Shown: positions 38,096-47,341, counted from the stretch's first letter. The stretch is 64,000 nucleotides of DNA from Bacillota bacterium (GCA_017620135.1 JAFZQZ010000090.1:23092-87091); one strand, 5' to 3'. Program-made: numbers and translations. The notes: generated by a model not told the origin, from the sequence alone.

Positions 38096-40130
38096 TGAAA
38101 CCGCAGTTAACGCTTCACATCTTTTAGGGGCGTTCGATACGCCCATTACCGAGCGGATCCCGTGGGCGGCAAGCAAAGACCCGGAAGTTCCGCTTCATCT
38201 TGAATACTCTAAAGAGACCATGGCCGGACGGGTCAAGGAGATGGTCGATAAATACCCGGACTATATCGCGTATGAATTTATGGGCCGGGAGACGACCTAT
38301 GCCGAAATGTGGAACAAGATCGAAGAATGCGCCAAATCGCTGAAAGCGATCGGCGTACGGGAAGGCGACCGGGTCACGATCTGTATGCCGAACTGCCCGC
38401 AATGCCTGAATATGTTCTACGCGGTGAACCTGGTCGGCGCGGTAGCCAGCATGGTCCATCCGCTTTCCGCGGAGAGCGAGATCGCATTCTATCTGCGCGA
38501 TTCCGCTTCAGTGGCGGCACTGACGCTGGATCAGTTCTATCCCAAGTTTGAGAATGTCATGAAGGCAGTAGATCTGCCGGCTCTGATCGTAACGTCTGTC
38601 GCGGATGAACTGTCCGTCCCGATGAAAGTCGGATATTACCTCACCCAGGGAAGAAAGATCGCTTCCGTTCCCAGGAAACCGCGGATCGTTATGTGGAAAG
38701 ATTTCCTTAAGAGAGGAAAGACAATCGAGATATTTAAGGTTAAGCGTCAGCCCGATGATCCGGCGGCGATCCTGTATTCCGGCGGTACCACCGGTGTTTC
38801 CAAAGGAATCGCACTGTCCAACCTGAATTTCAACGCGCTGGCCGCGCAGGTTTACGCAACGAATCCCATCTTCACGCCAGGCGATAAAATGCTGGCGGTC
38901 ATGCCGATGTTCCACGGGTTTGGGCTGGGTGTTTCGATCCATACCATGATGGCCTTTGGCGGATATTGTATCCTGATCCCGCGTTTCAACGCGAAAACGT
39001 ACGCGGAAATGCTGAGTAAATACAGGCCGAACTTCATCGCGGGGGTCCCGTCTCTTTATGAAGCGCTGCTTCGGAATAATACCATTGCGGATCTGGATCT
39101 TTCCTGTCTGAAAGGCGTATTCAGCGGTGGAGATTCGCTTTCCATCGAACTGAAAAAGCGTTTTGACGCGTTTTTGAAGGAGCATCACGCACCGATCACT
39201 GTCCGTGAGGGATATGGTACCACCGAATGCGTCACGGCCAGCTGCCTGACCCCGATCCATAAACAGAAGGAAGGCAGTATCGGAATTCCTTTCCCGGACA
39301 CCTACTATAAGATCGTCAAACCCGGTACGGAAGAAGAAGTCCCCTACGGCGAGGAAGGCGAGATCTGTCTGGCCGGTCCTTCCGTGATGTTGGAATACAT
39401 CAACCAGCCGGAGGAAACGGCAGATACACGCCGCGTCCATGCGGACGGGCTGACCTGGATCCATACCGGTGATCTGGGTATCATGGATGACGAAGGCTTC
39501 ATCTACTTCCGTCAGCGGATCAAGAGAATGATCGTGACCAACGGCTACAACGTTTATCCTTCGCAGATGGAAAATGTGCTGGACGGCAATGAATATGTCC
39601 AGATGAGCTGTGTGATCGGCGTCCCGGATCCGATCAAGGTGCAGAAGGTCAAGGCTTTTGTCGTGCTCAAAAAGGGATATTCTCCCAATGAGAACGTGAA
39701 GAGCGCGATCATGGATTACTGTAAAAAGCATATCGCGAAATACGCGCTGCCGTATGATATCGAGTTCCGCGACGATCTTCCCAAGACACTGGTAGGAAAG
39801 GTAGCCTACCGTGTTCTGGAGGAAGAGGAGCTTGCCAAGATCGAAAAGGAAAAGAACCTGGCGGCAGAGCGGGAAGACGCCCGGAAAACGATGGACGAAC
39901 GTCTGAAGGCCGAGGCGGAAGCCGAAAAAGCCAAACAGGAAGCGAAAGCCGCCGCCGATAAGGCAGCCCGCGCCGCCAAGGCAGAAGAGCAGCGGCTTGA
40001 AGCGGAAAAGAACTGGAACAAATTCACGGGGGACGTGAAAAAAGCCTTCACACCGAAAGATGCCGGTGAGAAGGCAGAAGAAAAACCGGAAGAAACTCCG
40101 GAGGAAGCTTCAGAAGAAGCCCGGGAATAA
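38088..40130 (+). CDS. AMP-forming acyl-CoA ligase with C-terminal Lys/Ala/Glu coiled coil
   Basis: 680 residues. The adenylation signature ILYSGGTTGVSKGIALS, then REGYGTTECV and HTGDLGIMDDEGFIYFRQR with the hinge Lys/Arg, and the catalytic Lys in DDLPKTLVGKVAYR mark a fatty-acid-type CoA ligase. Substrate is unknown. From about residue 590 the protein continues with an about 90-residue charged region (EAEAEKAKQEAKAAADK and similar), probably coiled coil, ending in Glu/Pro-rich sequence; this is unusual for the family. It is the last gene of the RACE operon and its stop abuts the msrA stop with no gap. Confidence 0.88.
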   Translation: MSNETAVNASHLLGAFDTPITERIPWAASKDPEVPLHLEYSKETMAGRVKEMVDKYPDYIAYEFMGRETTYAEMWNKIEECAKSLKAIGVREGDRVTICMPNCPQCLNMFYAVNLVGAVASMVHPLSAESEIAFYLRDSASVAALTLDQFYPKFENVMKAVDLPALIVTSVADELSVPMKVGYYLTQGRKIASVPRKPRIVMWKDFLKRGKTIEIFKVKRQPDDPAAILYSGGTTGVSKGIALSNLNFNALAAQVYATNPIFTPGDKMLAVMPMFHGFGLGVSIHTMMAFGGYCILIPRFNAKTYAEMLSKYRPNFIAGVPSLYEALLRNNTIADLDLSCLKGVFSGGDSLSIELKKRFDAFLKEHHAPITVREGYGTTECVTASCLTPIHKQKEGSIGIPFPDTYYKIVKPGTEEEVPYGEEGEICLAGPSVMLEYINQPEETADTRRVHADGLTWIHTGDLGIMDDEGFIYFRQRIKRMIVTNGYNVYPSQMENVLDGNEYVQMSCVIGVPDPIKVQKVKAFVVLKKGYSPNENVKSAIMDYCKKHIAKYALPYDIEFRDDLPKTLVGKVAYRVLEEEELAKIEKEKNLAAEREDARKTMDERLKAEAEAEKAKQEAKAAADKAARAAKAEEQRLEAEKNWNKFTGDVKKAFTPKDAGEKAEEKPEETPEEASEEARE

Positions 40131-40655
40131 TCACTGAAAATCTTTAGGATCGACCGTTCTGACCCACCGGATCTTTGCCAGAGGAACATGGCAATATCCG
40201 GTGGGATTTTTGTCGAGATATTCCTGATGGTATTCCTCAGCCGGCCAGAAATTCTCAAGAGGAAGAACTTCCATGGCGAGAGGGGTACTATATTTTTGCT
40301 GCAGTTCCCAGACAGTTTCATCGATGACGGGACGATCTGCATCCTGCAGATAGTAGACGCCTGTCCGGTAATTATGACCGACATCGTGACCCTGACGGTC
40401 TACCTCAGTAGGGTCTATGATCTCATAAAAGAGCCTTAGAAGGGCGGAAAGCGGACAAAGAGCAGGATCGAAAACAGTCCGGACTGCTTCGGTGTGGCCG
40501 ATGTTTTCATAACGCACCGCTTCATAGGAAGGGTTTTCGATGCCAGGATCGCCGTTGGCGTAGCCGACCTCAGTGGAAGGGACGCCGCGGATCCCGGAGA
40601 GATAAGCCTGGACGCCCCAGAAGCATCCGCCGGCAAGGACGATGGTATGTGTCAT
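40131..40655 (-). CDS. msrA: Peptide methionine (S)-sulfoxide reductase
   Basis: 174 residues from ATG 40655. GGCFWGVQA near the N terminus holds the catalytic Cys11; GHTEAVRTVFDP and DVGHNYRTGVYY are the other conserved blocks. It repairs oxidised methionine in the cytoplasm. No MsrB domain is fused. Tail-to-tail with the acyl-CoA ligase, with no intergenic bases and no separate terminator. Confidence 0.95.
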   Translation of the reverse strand: MTHTIVLAGGCFWGVQAYLSGIRGVPSTEVGYANGDPGIENPSYEAVRYENIGHTEAVRTVFDPALCPLSALLRLFYEIIDPTEVDRQGHDVGHNYRTGVYYLQDADRPVIDETVWELQQKYSTPLAMEVLPLENFWPAEEYHQEYLDKNPTGYCHVPLAKIRWVRTVDPKDFQ

Positions 40656-40761
40656 AGCGCACCTCATTACATTGTCATTGATTTCAGGGTAGCAGAAAAC
40701 GGATCCTTTTTCAAGTCATTTGAAGAATGGTTTCTGTGTAAACTATTTTCGGTGAAAGCAC

Positions 40762-40790
40762 TTGCATTTTGAGCGTAAAAGAGGTACAAT
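40762..40790 (+). promoter_or_regulatory. Promoter of the CobW-type GTPase pair
   Basis: TTGCAT (40762-40767), 17-base spacer, TACAAT (40785-40790). Confidence 0.7.
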
Positions 40791-40835
40791 ATCTGTTTGG
40801 AATTGAAAGAATTATGAAAGGATGGAATATACAAA

Positions 40836-41939
40836 ATGACAAAGATCGATATTTTCTCCGGCTTTTTGGGTGCCGGAAAGACCACACTGATCAAAAAACT
40901 GATCGCGGAAGCGTTCCAGGGTGAAAAGCTGGTGCTGATCGAGAACGAATTCGGTGAGATCGCCATCGACGGCGGTTTTCTGCAGGACGCGGGCGTCGAG
41001 ATCACGGAAATGAGCCAGGGCTGCATCTGCTGCTCGCTGGTAGGTGATTTCGGTGAAGCGCTGAAAAAGGTCATGGCACAGTTCGCGCCGGATCGTATCC
41101 TGATCGAGCCCTCGGGCGTCGGCAAGCTCTCGGATGTGATCCGTGCGGTGCAGAACCTGGGGATTGAAGGGGTGGAGCTGAACAGCTTTACCACAGTCGC
41201 GGACGCGAACAAATGCCGTATGTACGCGAAAAACTTCGGAGAATTTTATAATGACCAGATCGGTCACGCGAACTCGATCATCCTTTCCCGTACGGATGGG
41301 ATCTCCGAGCAGAAGCTGGATGCCTGCGTGGAGCTTCTGAAAGCGCAGAATCAGATTGCGACCATTATCACGACTCCGTGGGATCAGCTTTCCGGAAAGC
41401 AGATCCTCGAAGCGATGGAGCATAAGAGCACGCTGACCGAAGAACTCAAGGCGCTGGCCGATGAGACCGCCAGACTGAACGAGATCGCGGCGGAAGAGCA
41501 TGAGAAGCTGCACCACCACCATCACCATCATCACGATGATGACGAGCACGAACATGAACATGAGCATGAACACGAGTATGAGCATGAGCATGAACACGAG
41601 CACGAGCATGAGCATGAACACGAACATGACCATGAACATCATCACCATCATCATGGCCATGACGCGGATGAGATCTTTGAGAGCTGGGGAAAGGAAACCA
41701 GCCATAAGTATACGGTAGAGAAGATCCAGAAGATCCTGGAAGCGCTGAACGACGAAGAGACCTACGGTATCGTGCTTCGTTCCAAAGGTATCGTTCAGGC
41801 GGAAGACGGAAGCTGGATCCACTTCGATTACGTTCCCGGTGAGCTGGATATTCGTCCCGGCAGCGCGATCGTGACCGGACGTTTCTGCGTCATCGGCTCC
41901 CAGCTGAAGGAAGAAGCTCTCGAGGCGTTGTTCGCGTAA
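40836..41939 (+). CDS. CobW/COG0523-family metal-chaperone GTPase with His-rich loop
   Basis: 367 residues. G3E GTPase: Walker A SGFLGAGKTTLIKKL, the ENEFGEIAIDGG loop and the metal-binding GCICCSL (C-x-C-C). Between the GTPase and C-terminal domains, residues about 224-272, lies a long run of His, Glu and Asp. The coding DNA there is a low-complexity CAT/CAC/GAG tract. COG0523 proteins deliver zinc, cobalt, nickel or iron to client enzymes; the metal here is unknown. Followed 27 bases later by a diverged paralogue. Confidence 0.9.
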   Translation: MTKIDIFSGFLGAGKTTLIKKLIAEAFQGEKLVLIENEFGEIAIDGGFLQDAGVEITEMSQGCICCSLVGDFGEALKKVMAQFAPDRILIEPSGVGKLSDVIRAVQNLGIEGVELNSFTTVADANKCRMYAKNFGEFYNDQIGHANSIILSRTDGISEQKLDACVELLKAQNQIATIITTPWDQLSGKQILEAMEHKSTLTEELKALADETARLNEIAAEEHEKLHHHHHHHHDDDEHEHEHEHEHEYEHEHEHEHEHEHEHEHDHEHHHHHHGHDADEIFESWGKETSHKYTVEKIQKILEALNDEETYGIVLRSKGIVQAEDGSWIHFDYVPGELDIRPGSAIVTGRFCVIGSQLKEEALEALFA

Positions 41940-41966
41940 GATCTCGTCTGACTGAAAGGAGAAGAA

Positions 41967-42929
41967 ATGCCACAACAACAGCAGCCGGATATCCCGGTTT
42001 TCCTCTTTACCGGTTTTCTCGAAGCAGGCAAGACCCGCTTCATCAAACAGGTAGCCCTGACGGATCCGGCATTTCGTTCCGGTGAAAGAACACTCCTTTT
42101 GCTCTGTGAAGAGGGCGAAGAGGAATATGATATTGAAGGGCTGAAAAAACAGAATGTTTTCGTCGAGCTCGTAGAGCAGGAGATCGATCTGTCGGAGAAG
42201 ATCCTGACGTATCTGCTGAATAAAAACAACTGCAAACAGGTCATCATTGAGATGAACGGTATGTGGCAGCTCAATTCGCTGTATCAGAACATGCCGGACG
42301 CCTGGGCGGTGTATCAGGAATTCTTCCTGGTGGATTCGACGACTTTCCTTACTTACAACAACAATATGCGATCCCTGGTGGTCGACAAGCTTCAGAGCGC
42401 GGAGATGGTCATTTTCAGTCGTTTCACCAGGGATATGGATAAAATGCCTTTCCATAAGATCGTCCGCGGTACGACCCGCCGCGCGCAGATCGTATATGAA
42501 TATACGGACGGCAATGTGGAAGAAGATATGATCGAAGACCCGCTGCCTTTCGACATGGATGCGGATATCATCGAAGTAAAGGATGAAGACTTCGCACTCT
42601 GGTACAGAGATATTACCGAAGAGCCGAAGAAGTGGATCGGAAAGACGGTCCGGATGAAGGGGATCGTGGTGAAAAATCCCCGGTTCGAACCCGGTGTATA
42701 CGCGTTCGGCCGTCAGATCATGACCTGCTGCGTACAGGATATCCAGTATTGCTCGCTGGTCGCGATCGGAAAGAAAGATCTGGCGCTCGAAACGCAGAGC
42801 TGGTACGAAGCGACCTTAAAGATCGACTTCAAGTTCCACAAACTCTATGCCCGGAAAGGCCCCATCCTGAATACGATCAGTATTCAGCGCTGCGCGGCGC
42901 CCGAGCAGGAAGTCGCGACCTTCTTCTGA
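41967..42929 (+). CDS. Diverged CobW-type GTPase fused to a YcgQ/DUF1980-like domain
   Basis: 320 residues. The N-terminal domain keeps a P-loop (LFTGFLEAGKTRFIKQ) but lacks the C-x-C-C metal motif and other conserved loops of its neighbour. From about residue 200, the region ITEEPKKWIGKTVRMKG then GRQIMTCCVQD resembles the C-terminal domain of YcgQ/TIGR03943 (DUF1980) proteins, with a Cys-Cys pair. In other genomes that domain is fused to a permease-partner protein, so a fusion to a GTPase is noteworthy. Likely works with the upstream CobW protein in metal trafficking; this is inference. Confidence 0.72.
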   Translation: MPQQQQPDIPVFLFTGFLEAGKTRFIKQVALTDPAFRSGERTLLLLCEEGEEEYDIEGLKKQNVFVELVEQEIDLSEKILTYLLNKNNCKQVIIEMNGMWQLNSLYQNMPDAWAVYQEFFLVDSTTFLTYNNNMRSLVVDKLQSAEMVIFSRFTRDMDKMPFHKIVRGTTRRAQIVYEYTDGNVEEDMIEDPLPFDMDADIIEVKDEDFALWYRDITEEPKKWIGKTVRMKGIVVKNPRFEPGVYAFGRQIMTCCVQDIQYCSLVAIGKKDLALETQSWYEATLKIDFKFHKLYARKGPILNTISIQRCAAPEQEVATFF

Positions 42930-42948
42930 TCGTACAGATAATAAGAAA

Positions 42949-42984
42949 CTCCCCGCGGAAAAATCTCCGGCGGGGAGCTTTTTT
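42949..42984 (+). terminator. Terminator after the CobW pair
   Basis: CTCCCCGC (42949-42956) / GCGGGGAG (42970-42977), 13-base loop, then TTTTTT. Confidence 0.88.
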
Positions 42985-42988
42985 GTAC

Positions 42989-43417
42989 TTACAGTTTGCT
43001 GGTCACCTTATAGAGGATTCCGACTACCAGCAGCAGGCCGAAGGAGGCCAGGCCGATAGCTTTGTCGCGTCGTTTGGCTTGTTTTTTGTCCGCGCGGCGC
43101 TTTTTTCGAAGGTCTTTTCGTTTTGCGCGGTTCGGCTTGGGAATCGATGCGCCTGTCGAACCGAGTTTCGCGGAACGGGAGAGAACACCGGGAAGACCGG
43201 TAGGATCTTTGGTCTTCTTCAGGGGAGCAGGGGTCTTCTTGTCGATTTCCTGCTTGATCATGCCCTTGGCCATCCGGACAAGATCGCCCTTCGTGAGCGA
43301 GTCTCCACGTTCCAGAAGTTCGTCGATCTTCTGATTGGCGGTCTCTTTCAGCTTTTCCTGGATCTTTGCCTTGATCGTCGGATTCTTCTTTTTATCCGAT
43401 TTCGTTTTTCTGCTCAT
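42989..43417 (-). CDS. Small basic protein with C-terminal membrane anchor
   Basis: 142 residues from ATG 43417 (the frame opens at 43429, but only 43417 has a GAGG-like site in front). Very rich in Lys and Arg: three basic clusters (residues 3-15, 70-75, 100-122), then a single hydrophobic helix at the C terminus (IGLASFGLLLVVGILY). It may be tail-anchored with a basic cytoplasmic domain. I do not recognise the family. It follows the DegV gene by 18 bases and is probably in its operon. Confidence 0.6.
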   Translation of the reverse strand: MSRKTKSDKKKNPTIKAKIQEKLKETANQKIDELLERGDSLTKGDLVRMAKGMIKQEIDKKTPAPLKKTKDPTGLPGVLSRSAKLGSTGASIPKPNRAKRKDLRKKRRADKKQAKRRDKAIGLASFGLLLVVGILYKVTSKL

Positions 43418-43435
43418 GATATGCCTCATTCATCA

Positions 43436-44293
43436 TTATTTGCTGATGAACAGAACACCCAGCGTACCGGGACCGCAGTGGCTGGCGATGACGCTGCCGG
43501 CACGGGTCTCGAGGATCTCATTAAAGTAGTGGAGGGATTCCAGATATTCACGGACTGCCTGCACAGTCTTGGGATCGGCGGGAGAATGCGTGACGAAAAC
43601 CCGGTCTGGGCGGGCATTCAAAAGATCCTTTTCCAGATCTTTCGCGTATTTGAGAATGATCTGATCATATTTTCCGCGATATTTGCGGGAAGGATGCATG
43701 GCACCATCTTCCACGACGATCTCCGGATGGATCCGGAAAGCGCCGCCAAGAAGAGCGGTCAGGCCGCTGCAGCGGCCGCCGCGATGAAGATAGGTCAGCG
43801 TATCGACGACGAAAGAAGCACGGACTTTGGGAAGAAGGCTCTCGACATGTTCGACGATCTCAGCGGCAGAGCAGCCTTCGGATGCCTTGATCGCCGCTTC
43901 AATGACACTCAGACCGATACCGGTCGAAAGGTTGGCGGAATCGATCACAAAGACACGGTCTTCCAGCTTGAGATTGCGAACAGCCATCCGCATGATGTTG
44001 TTGCATCCGGACATCTGAGAGGAGATCGAGAACAGGACGACTTCCTGAGAAGGATCTCCGTCCGCGAAAGGCTGGAGCGCGTCCATGATCTCATCGACCG
44101 AAGGAGTCGAGGTCTTGGGCGTCTGCTGATGCTCGTCTGACCATGCATAGAGCTCGGCAGGAGTGATATCCACACCGTCCCGATATTCCTGATCACCCAG
44201 GATAACGTGCAGGGGAAGGATTTGAATATGATATTTTTCTATCAGTTCAGGGGAAAGATCGCAGGTGCTGTCTGCGAGAATTTTAACAGGCAT
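43436..44293 (-). CDS. DegV-family fatty-acid-binding protein
   Basis: 285 residues from ATG 44293, behind GTGAGGTG. ILADSTCDLSPELIEKY at the N terminus, then TSTPSVDEIM and the SSQMSGCNN loop and DTLTYLHRGGRCSG are DegV signatures. Members such as FakB bind fatty acids and present them to the FakA kinase to make acyl phosphates for phospholipids. No fakA is next to it. Its promoter overlaps the stop of the upstream gene. Confidence 0.92.
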   Translation of the reverse strand: MPVKILADSTCDLSPELIEKYHIQILPLHVILGDQEYRDGVDITPAELYAWSDEHQQTPKTSTPSVDEIMDALQPFADGDPSQEVVLFSISSQMSGCNNIMRMAVRNLKLEDRVFVIDSANLSTGIGLSVIEAAIKASEGCSAAEIVEHVESLLPKVRASFVVDTLTYLHRGGRCSGLTALLGGAFRIHPEIVVEDGAMHPSRKYRGKYDQIILKYAKDLEKDLLNARPDRVFVTHSPADPKTVQAVREYLESLHYFNEILETRAGSVIASHCGPGTLGVLFISK

Positions 44294-44335
44294 ATTTACA
44301 CACCTCACAGGAAAATAAATAAGGTCATAAAAAGC

Positions 44336-44364
44336 ATTATAGGCTAAACTGTCTATCTCGTCAA
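44336..44364 (-). promoter_or_regulatory. Promoter of the DegV gene
   Basis: Minus strand: TTGACG (44364-44359), 17-base spacer, perfect TATAAT (44341-44336). The -35 box overlaps the stop codon (44363-44361) of the gene upstream. Confidence 0.75.
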
Positions 44365-46400
44365 CTATTTATCGAAAAGAGACTCTGATCGGTCAGGACC
44401 GGCATGAAGATGCCGCCCTGTACACTTCTTCCCTTGAAGGCACGGTAAAGACCTGTATCGGTGAAATACCAGTCCGAGAAGGGATAGCGGCTCGGCGTCT
44501 CCTGAAGAAAACGGGCGACCGGACGGATCAGAGAGTGCCGTTTTTCTCTGGAATCCGTCAGTGCGGCAGACCAGAGGATCCAGTCGCTTTTGGTATAGGT
44601 ACTGCGGTTATCCAGCGGTGTTCCGTAGGGATTTGCCTTTTTCACATACGTATCGGTCTCGATCTCAAAGATACTGGGATCAAACAGACGAGACTCGAAC
44701 AGACGGTCCCAGATCATGTTGTATTTGAGACTCCAGGTATCTTTGTAAGCGGTATCGCCCGCGGATGAAGGATAGACCAGACTGTAATGATCCCCGGCAA
44801 AGGATCGTTTTTCCAGACTTTTGGCCATTTTCTGCGCTATTTCATGGTAGTTTTCGGCTTCCTGCTTTTCGCCGGCCAGCGAAAGGATCTGAGCAAAGGC
44901 TTCCACGCCCATGATCGCTTTGGCGGAAAGGTTGACATTATGTGCCAGATGGCCGGCAAAATCGTCTGTACAAAGCTGCTCGCCGGGATCTTCTCCGTAG
45001 GTGACGAGATAACCGGTCCATTTTCTCAGTGTCTTCATGTGGGGAAGCGCGTAAGCGGCGGAACCGTCCTTCAGGCAGCAGGCAGCGGCCATGATCAGCA
45101 TGTTACCGCATTCTTCCACCGGCATCTGACCGCGCAGAGAGTAGACATCCAGGCCGGAGGGGTACTGATAAAACGGGGGATAGACGCCGCCCTGATGATG
45201 GGTCCACGCTAGATCGCGATGTGCGGGATTAACGCCGTAGACCTGCCCCCACGCGTAGGGATAACGACCGACGTCATGCGGCGCGAAATCAAATTCCCAG
45301 ACCGGACAGGAAGCAAAGCGAAAGACAGGATTCATCAGCCCTTTGACTAGATCCGGGTTTTCCAGCAGAAGAAGCGGGGTGGAAGGATAGCTCACATCGA
45401 CCGTTCCGATACAGCCGTTCGAGTCATTTTCCTTGGAAAGGAAAGCAAGTTCGCCTTCACTGTTTTCGATGAGCTTATGAGCCGCGAGCGTATGGCGGAA
45501 AGCAAAAATACAAAGAAGAGCATAATCATCGCCGGGACAGGCCGCCCGCGCGTCCTGCTCGACCTTTGCATCCTGTTTCCGGCAAAGAGAAAGGATGATC
45601 TCCCGGTCCGCGATGGCGGCGCCGATAGCCTTCTGGATCGTTCCATATGTCTTTGTCCAGTAAGCACGGACCCATTCGCCGAAATAGTTGATGGAAACAA
45701 GGTCGTCGTATGCGACTGCCAGATGCGTTTCGCCCCGCAGGGGCTCGCGGTACAGAATGCGACTGTTTTCCGCATCGAAGCGAAGACAGGCTCTATCACC
45801 AGCGGAAGCGAGGTAAGCATAGCCAAAGTCGACAGTATGATTATCGCCGCTGTAGCCAAGTGGCTTCTGATCGGCCCGGCCCATAACGGCATATCGATAG
45901 GCGGCCGTATAGACTGTCTCGTTCGTCACCGGGTGGATCATCGGCATTTCAGGAACAGAGCCATTATGACCGATGATCAGTGAATTATCGGTCGAAACGA
46001 TACTTCTCCCCAGCTGAAATTCGATCTCGATATCATCCGCGGGATCTTCACCTGAGAGGCTGCAGTCGATATACGAGACTGGACGGGAAAGCAGCACGAG
46101 ATCGGAAGGAATGAGCGGAGAAGTAAAACGGACGGAAAGTTTCCGATCTCCGAAGGTATAGATATATTCAGTGGAAAGCGCCGTCACGTTGATGGAAAAA
46201 ACAGGAAGCACAGGCAGTCCCTTGGGATCGCCCAGGAAAGCATAGGTCCTGCCGCCGGCGTGAAGACGTCCGCGCAGTGCCTGTGGTAGGCCTGACCAGT
46301 GGATCGGATCTTTGTCGGTCGGACGGTCCGAACCGCACCAGATGGAAAAATACGGATCATGAGTGATCAGCGGGATGGCTGCCGCACGTTCGATGAACAT
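44361..46400 (-). CDS. Glutaminase-A-like protein (DUF4965/DUF1793 type)
   Basis: 679 residues. The N-terminal AIPLITHDPYFSIWCGSDRP and the C-terminal WSLKYNMIWDRLFESRLF and TYTKSDWILWSAALTD match the multi-domain family annotated as glutaminase A (DUF4964-DUF5127-DUF4965-DUF1793). Family members in fungi and Bacteroidota are usually secreted; this one has no signal peptide. The catalytic half looks like an alpha/alpha-barrel similar to glycoside hydrolases, so the true substrate may be a sugar. It has a good AGGAGG site. Monocistronic as far as can be seen. Confidence 0.78.
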   Translation of the reverse strand: MFIERAAAIPLITHDPYFSIWCGSDRPTDKDPIHWSGLPQALRGRLHAGGRTYAFLGDPKGLPVLPVFSINVTALSTEYIYTFGDRKLSVRFTSPLIPSDLVLLSRPVSYIDCSLSGEDPADDIEIEFQLGRSIVSTDNSLIIGHNGSVPEMPMIHPVTNETVYTAAYRYAVMGRADQKPLGYSGDNHTVDFGYAYLASAGDRACLRFDAENSRILYREPLRGETHLAVAYDDLVSINYFGEWVRAYWTKTYGTIQKAIGAAIADREIILSLCRKQDAKVEQDARAACPGDDYALLCIFAFRHTLAAHKLIENSEGELAFLSKENDSNGCIGTVDVSYPSTPLLLLENPDLVKGLMNPVFRFASCPVWEFDFAPHDVGRYPYAWGQVYGVNPAHRDLAWTHHQGGVYPPFYQYPSGLDVYSLRGQMPVEECGNMLIMAAACCLKDGSAAYALPHMKTLRKWTGYLVTYGEDPGEQLCTDDFAGHLAHNVNLSAKAIMGVEAFAQILSLAGEKQEAENYHEIAQKMAKSLEKRSFAGDHYSLVYPSSAGDTAYKDTWSLKYNMIWDRLFESRLFDPSIFEIETDTYVKKANPYGTPLDNRSTYTKSDWILWSAALTDSREKRHSLIRPVARFLQETPSRYPFSDWYFTDTGLYRAFKGRSVQGGIFMPVLTDQSLFSINS

Positions 46401-46528
46401 GATGACCTCCTTGCATGGGTAAACTTATTTTCACTATATTCGTTTTAAGAACGGATTGCAAGCCTTTCTTTTCGATACCGTCTATGGTACAATGGACCAT
46501 ACAATCTGCAGGAAAGGACGGCTTAGTC

Positions 46529-47341
46529 ATGAAGATCCTTTTTATTCGTCACGGCGATCCTGATTATCAACACGATTCTCTCACCGCGAAAGGCTGGGCG
46601 GAGGCAGAGGCGCTGGCCAGGTTTATGTCAGCGGAAGGCGGTATGGGATATGATATCGACAAGTTCTACTGCTCGCCGCTGGGACGGGCAAGGGATACCG
46701 CGTCACTGACCCTGCGCGCGCTCGGACAGAAGGCGGAGATCATTGATATTTTCCGGGAATTTGATGAACGGATCCGGGAGCCCCGGCAGGGGAGGGAAAG
46801 TATCTGCTGGGATTTCTATCCGGCGGACTGGACGAAAGACAGGGAAGCCTTTGACGTCCATACATGGACGAAAACACCGCTTCTTTCCGGTTTTCCGAAT
46901 ATCGAAGCGTATTATCAGAAAGTCACGCATCAGTTTGACGAGATCCTTGCCGAAAACGGCTATGAGCGGGAAGGTTATTATTACCGCGCGGTAAAGCCTC
47001 ATCACAGAACGATCGCGATCTTCTGTCATCTCGGGGTGACGTGTATGCTCCTTTCGCATCTGCTGCATATTTCGCCCTACCTGATCCTTCACGGAATGTT
47101 TATCCCGCCGACGGGACTGACACTGGTGCAGAGCGAGGAGAGAGACCCGGGGATCGCGTATTTCCGCTCGCTTTATATGGGAGCGACGCCGCACCTGGTA
47201 CTGGATCGGCAGCCAATTTCCGGTTCCGGGCTTTATCAGGAATGCAGAGATGATCCGTTCAGACGGATCGGCGTGATCTACTCCTTAAAGGAGTGCGCGC
47301 CGGAAGGGTCACCGGCGGAGAGAACGCGTCTTTCGGAATGA
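46529..47341 (+). CDS. Histidine phosphatase family protein
   Basis: 270 residues from ATG 46529, behind GGAAAGGACGG; the frame extends back to 46415 without support. LFIRHGDPDYQHD contains the catalytic R-H-G, YCSPLGRARDTA is the second Arg loop and CHLGVTCML the second His. It belongs with phosphoglycerate mutase-like phosphatases. Substrate unknown. Larger than minimal members because of an insert at about 85-145. Confidence 0.87.
   Translation: MKILFIRHGDPDYQHDSLTAKGWAEAEALARFMSAEGGMGYDIDKFYCSPLGRARDTASLTLRALGQKAEIIDIFREFDERIREPRQGRESICWDFYPADWTKDREAFDVHTWTKTPLLSGFPNIEAYYQKVTHQFDEILAENGYEREGYYYRAVKPHHRTIAIFCHLGVTCMLLSHLLHISPYLILHGMFIPPTGLTLVQSEERDPGIAYFRSLYMGATPHLVLDRQPISGSGLYQECRDDPFRRIGVIYSLKECAPEGSPAERTRLSE

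Noticed and set aside
38508..39731. Minus-strand ORF of 407 codons
   Set aside because: Antisense to the acyl-CoA ligase; no domain or ribosome site.
41510..41660. CAT/CAC/GAG low-complexity tract as a non-coding repeat
   Set aside because: It is in frame within the CobW-type gene and encodes the His-rich metal loop; a similar tract in larC (about 56125-56235) is likewise coding.
40812..42455. Minus-strand ORF of 547 codons
   Set aside because: Antisense to both CobW genes, with Met/Val runs caused by the CAT/CAC-rich coding repeat on the other strand.
42632..44140. Plus-strand ORF of 502 codons
   Set aside because: Antisense to the DegV gene and the small basic protein gene and out of phase with the second CobW gene; no recognisable domains.
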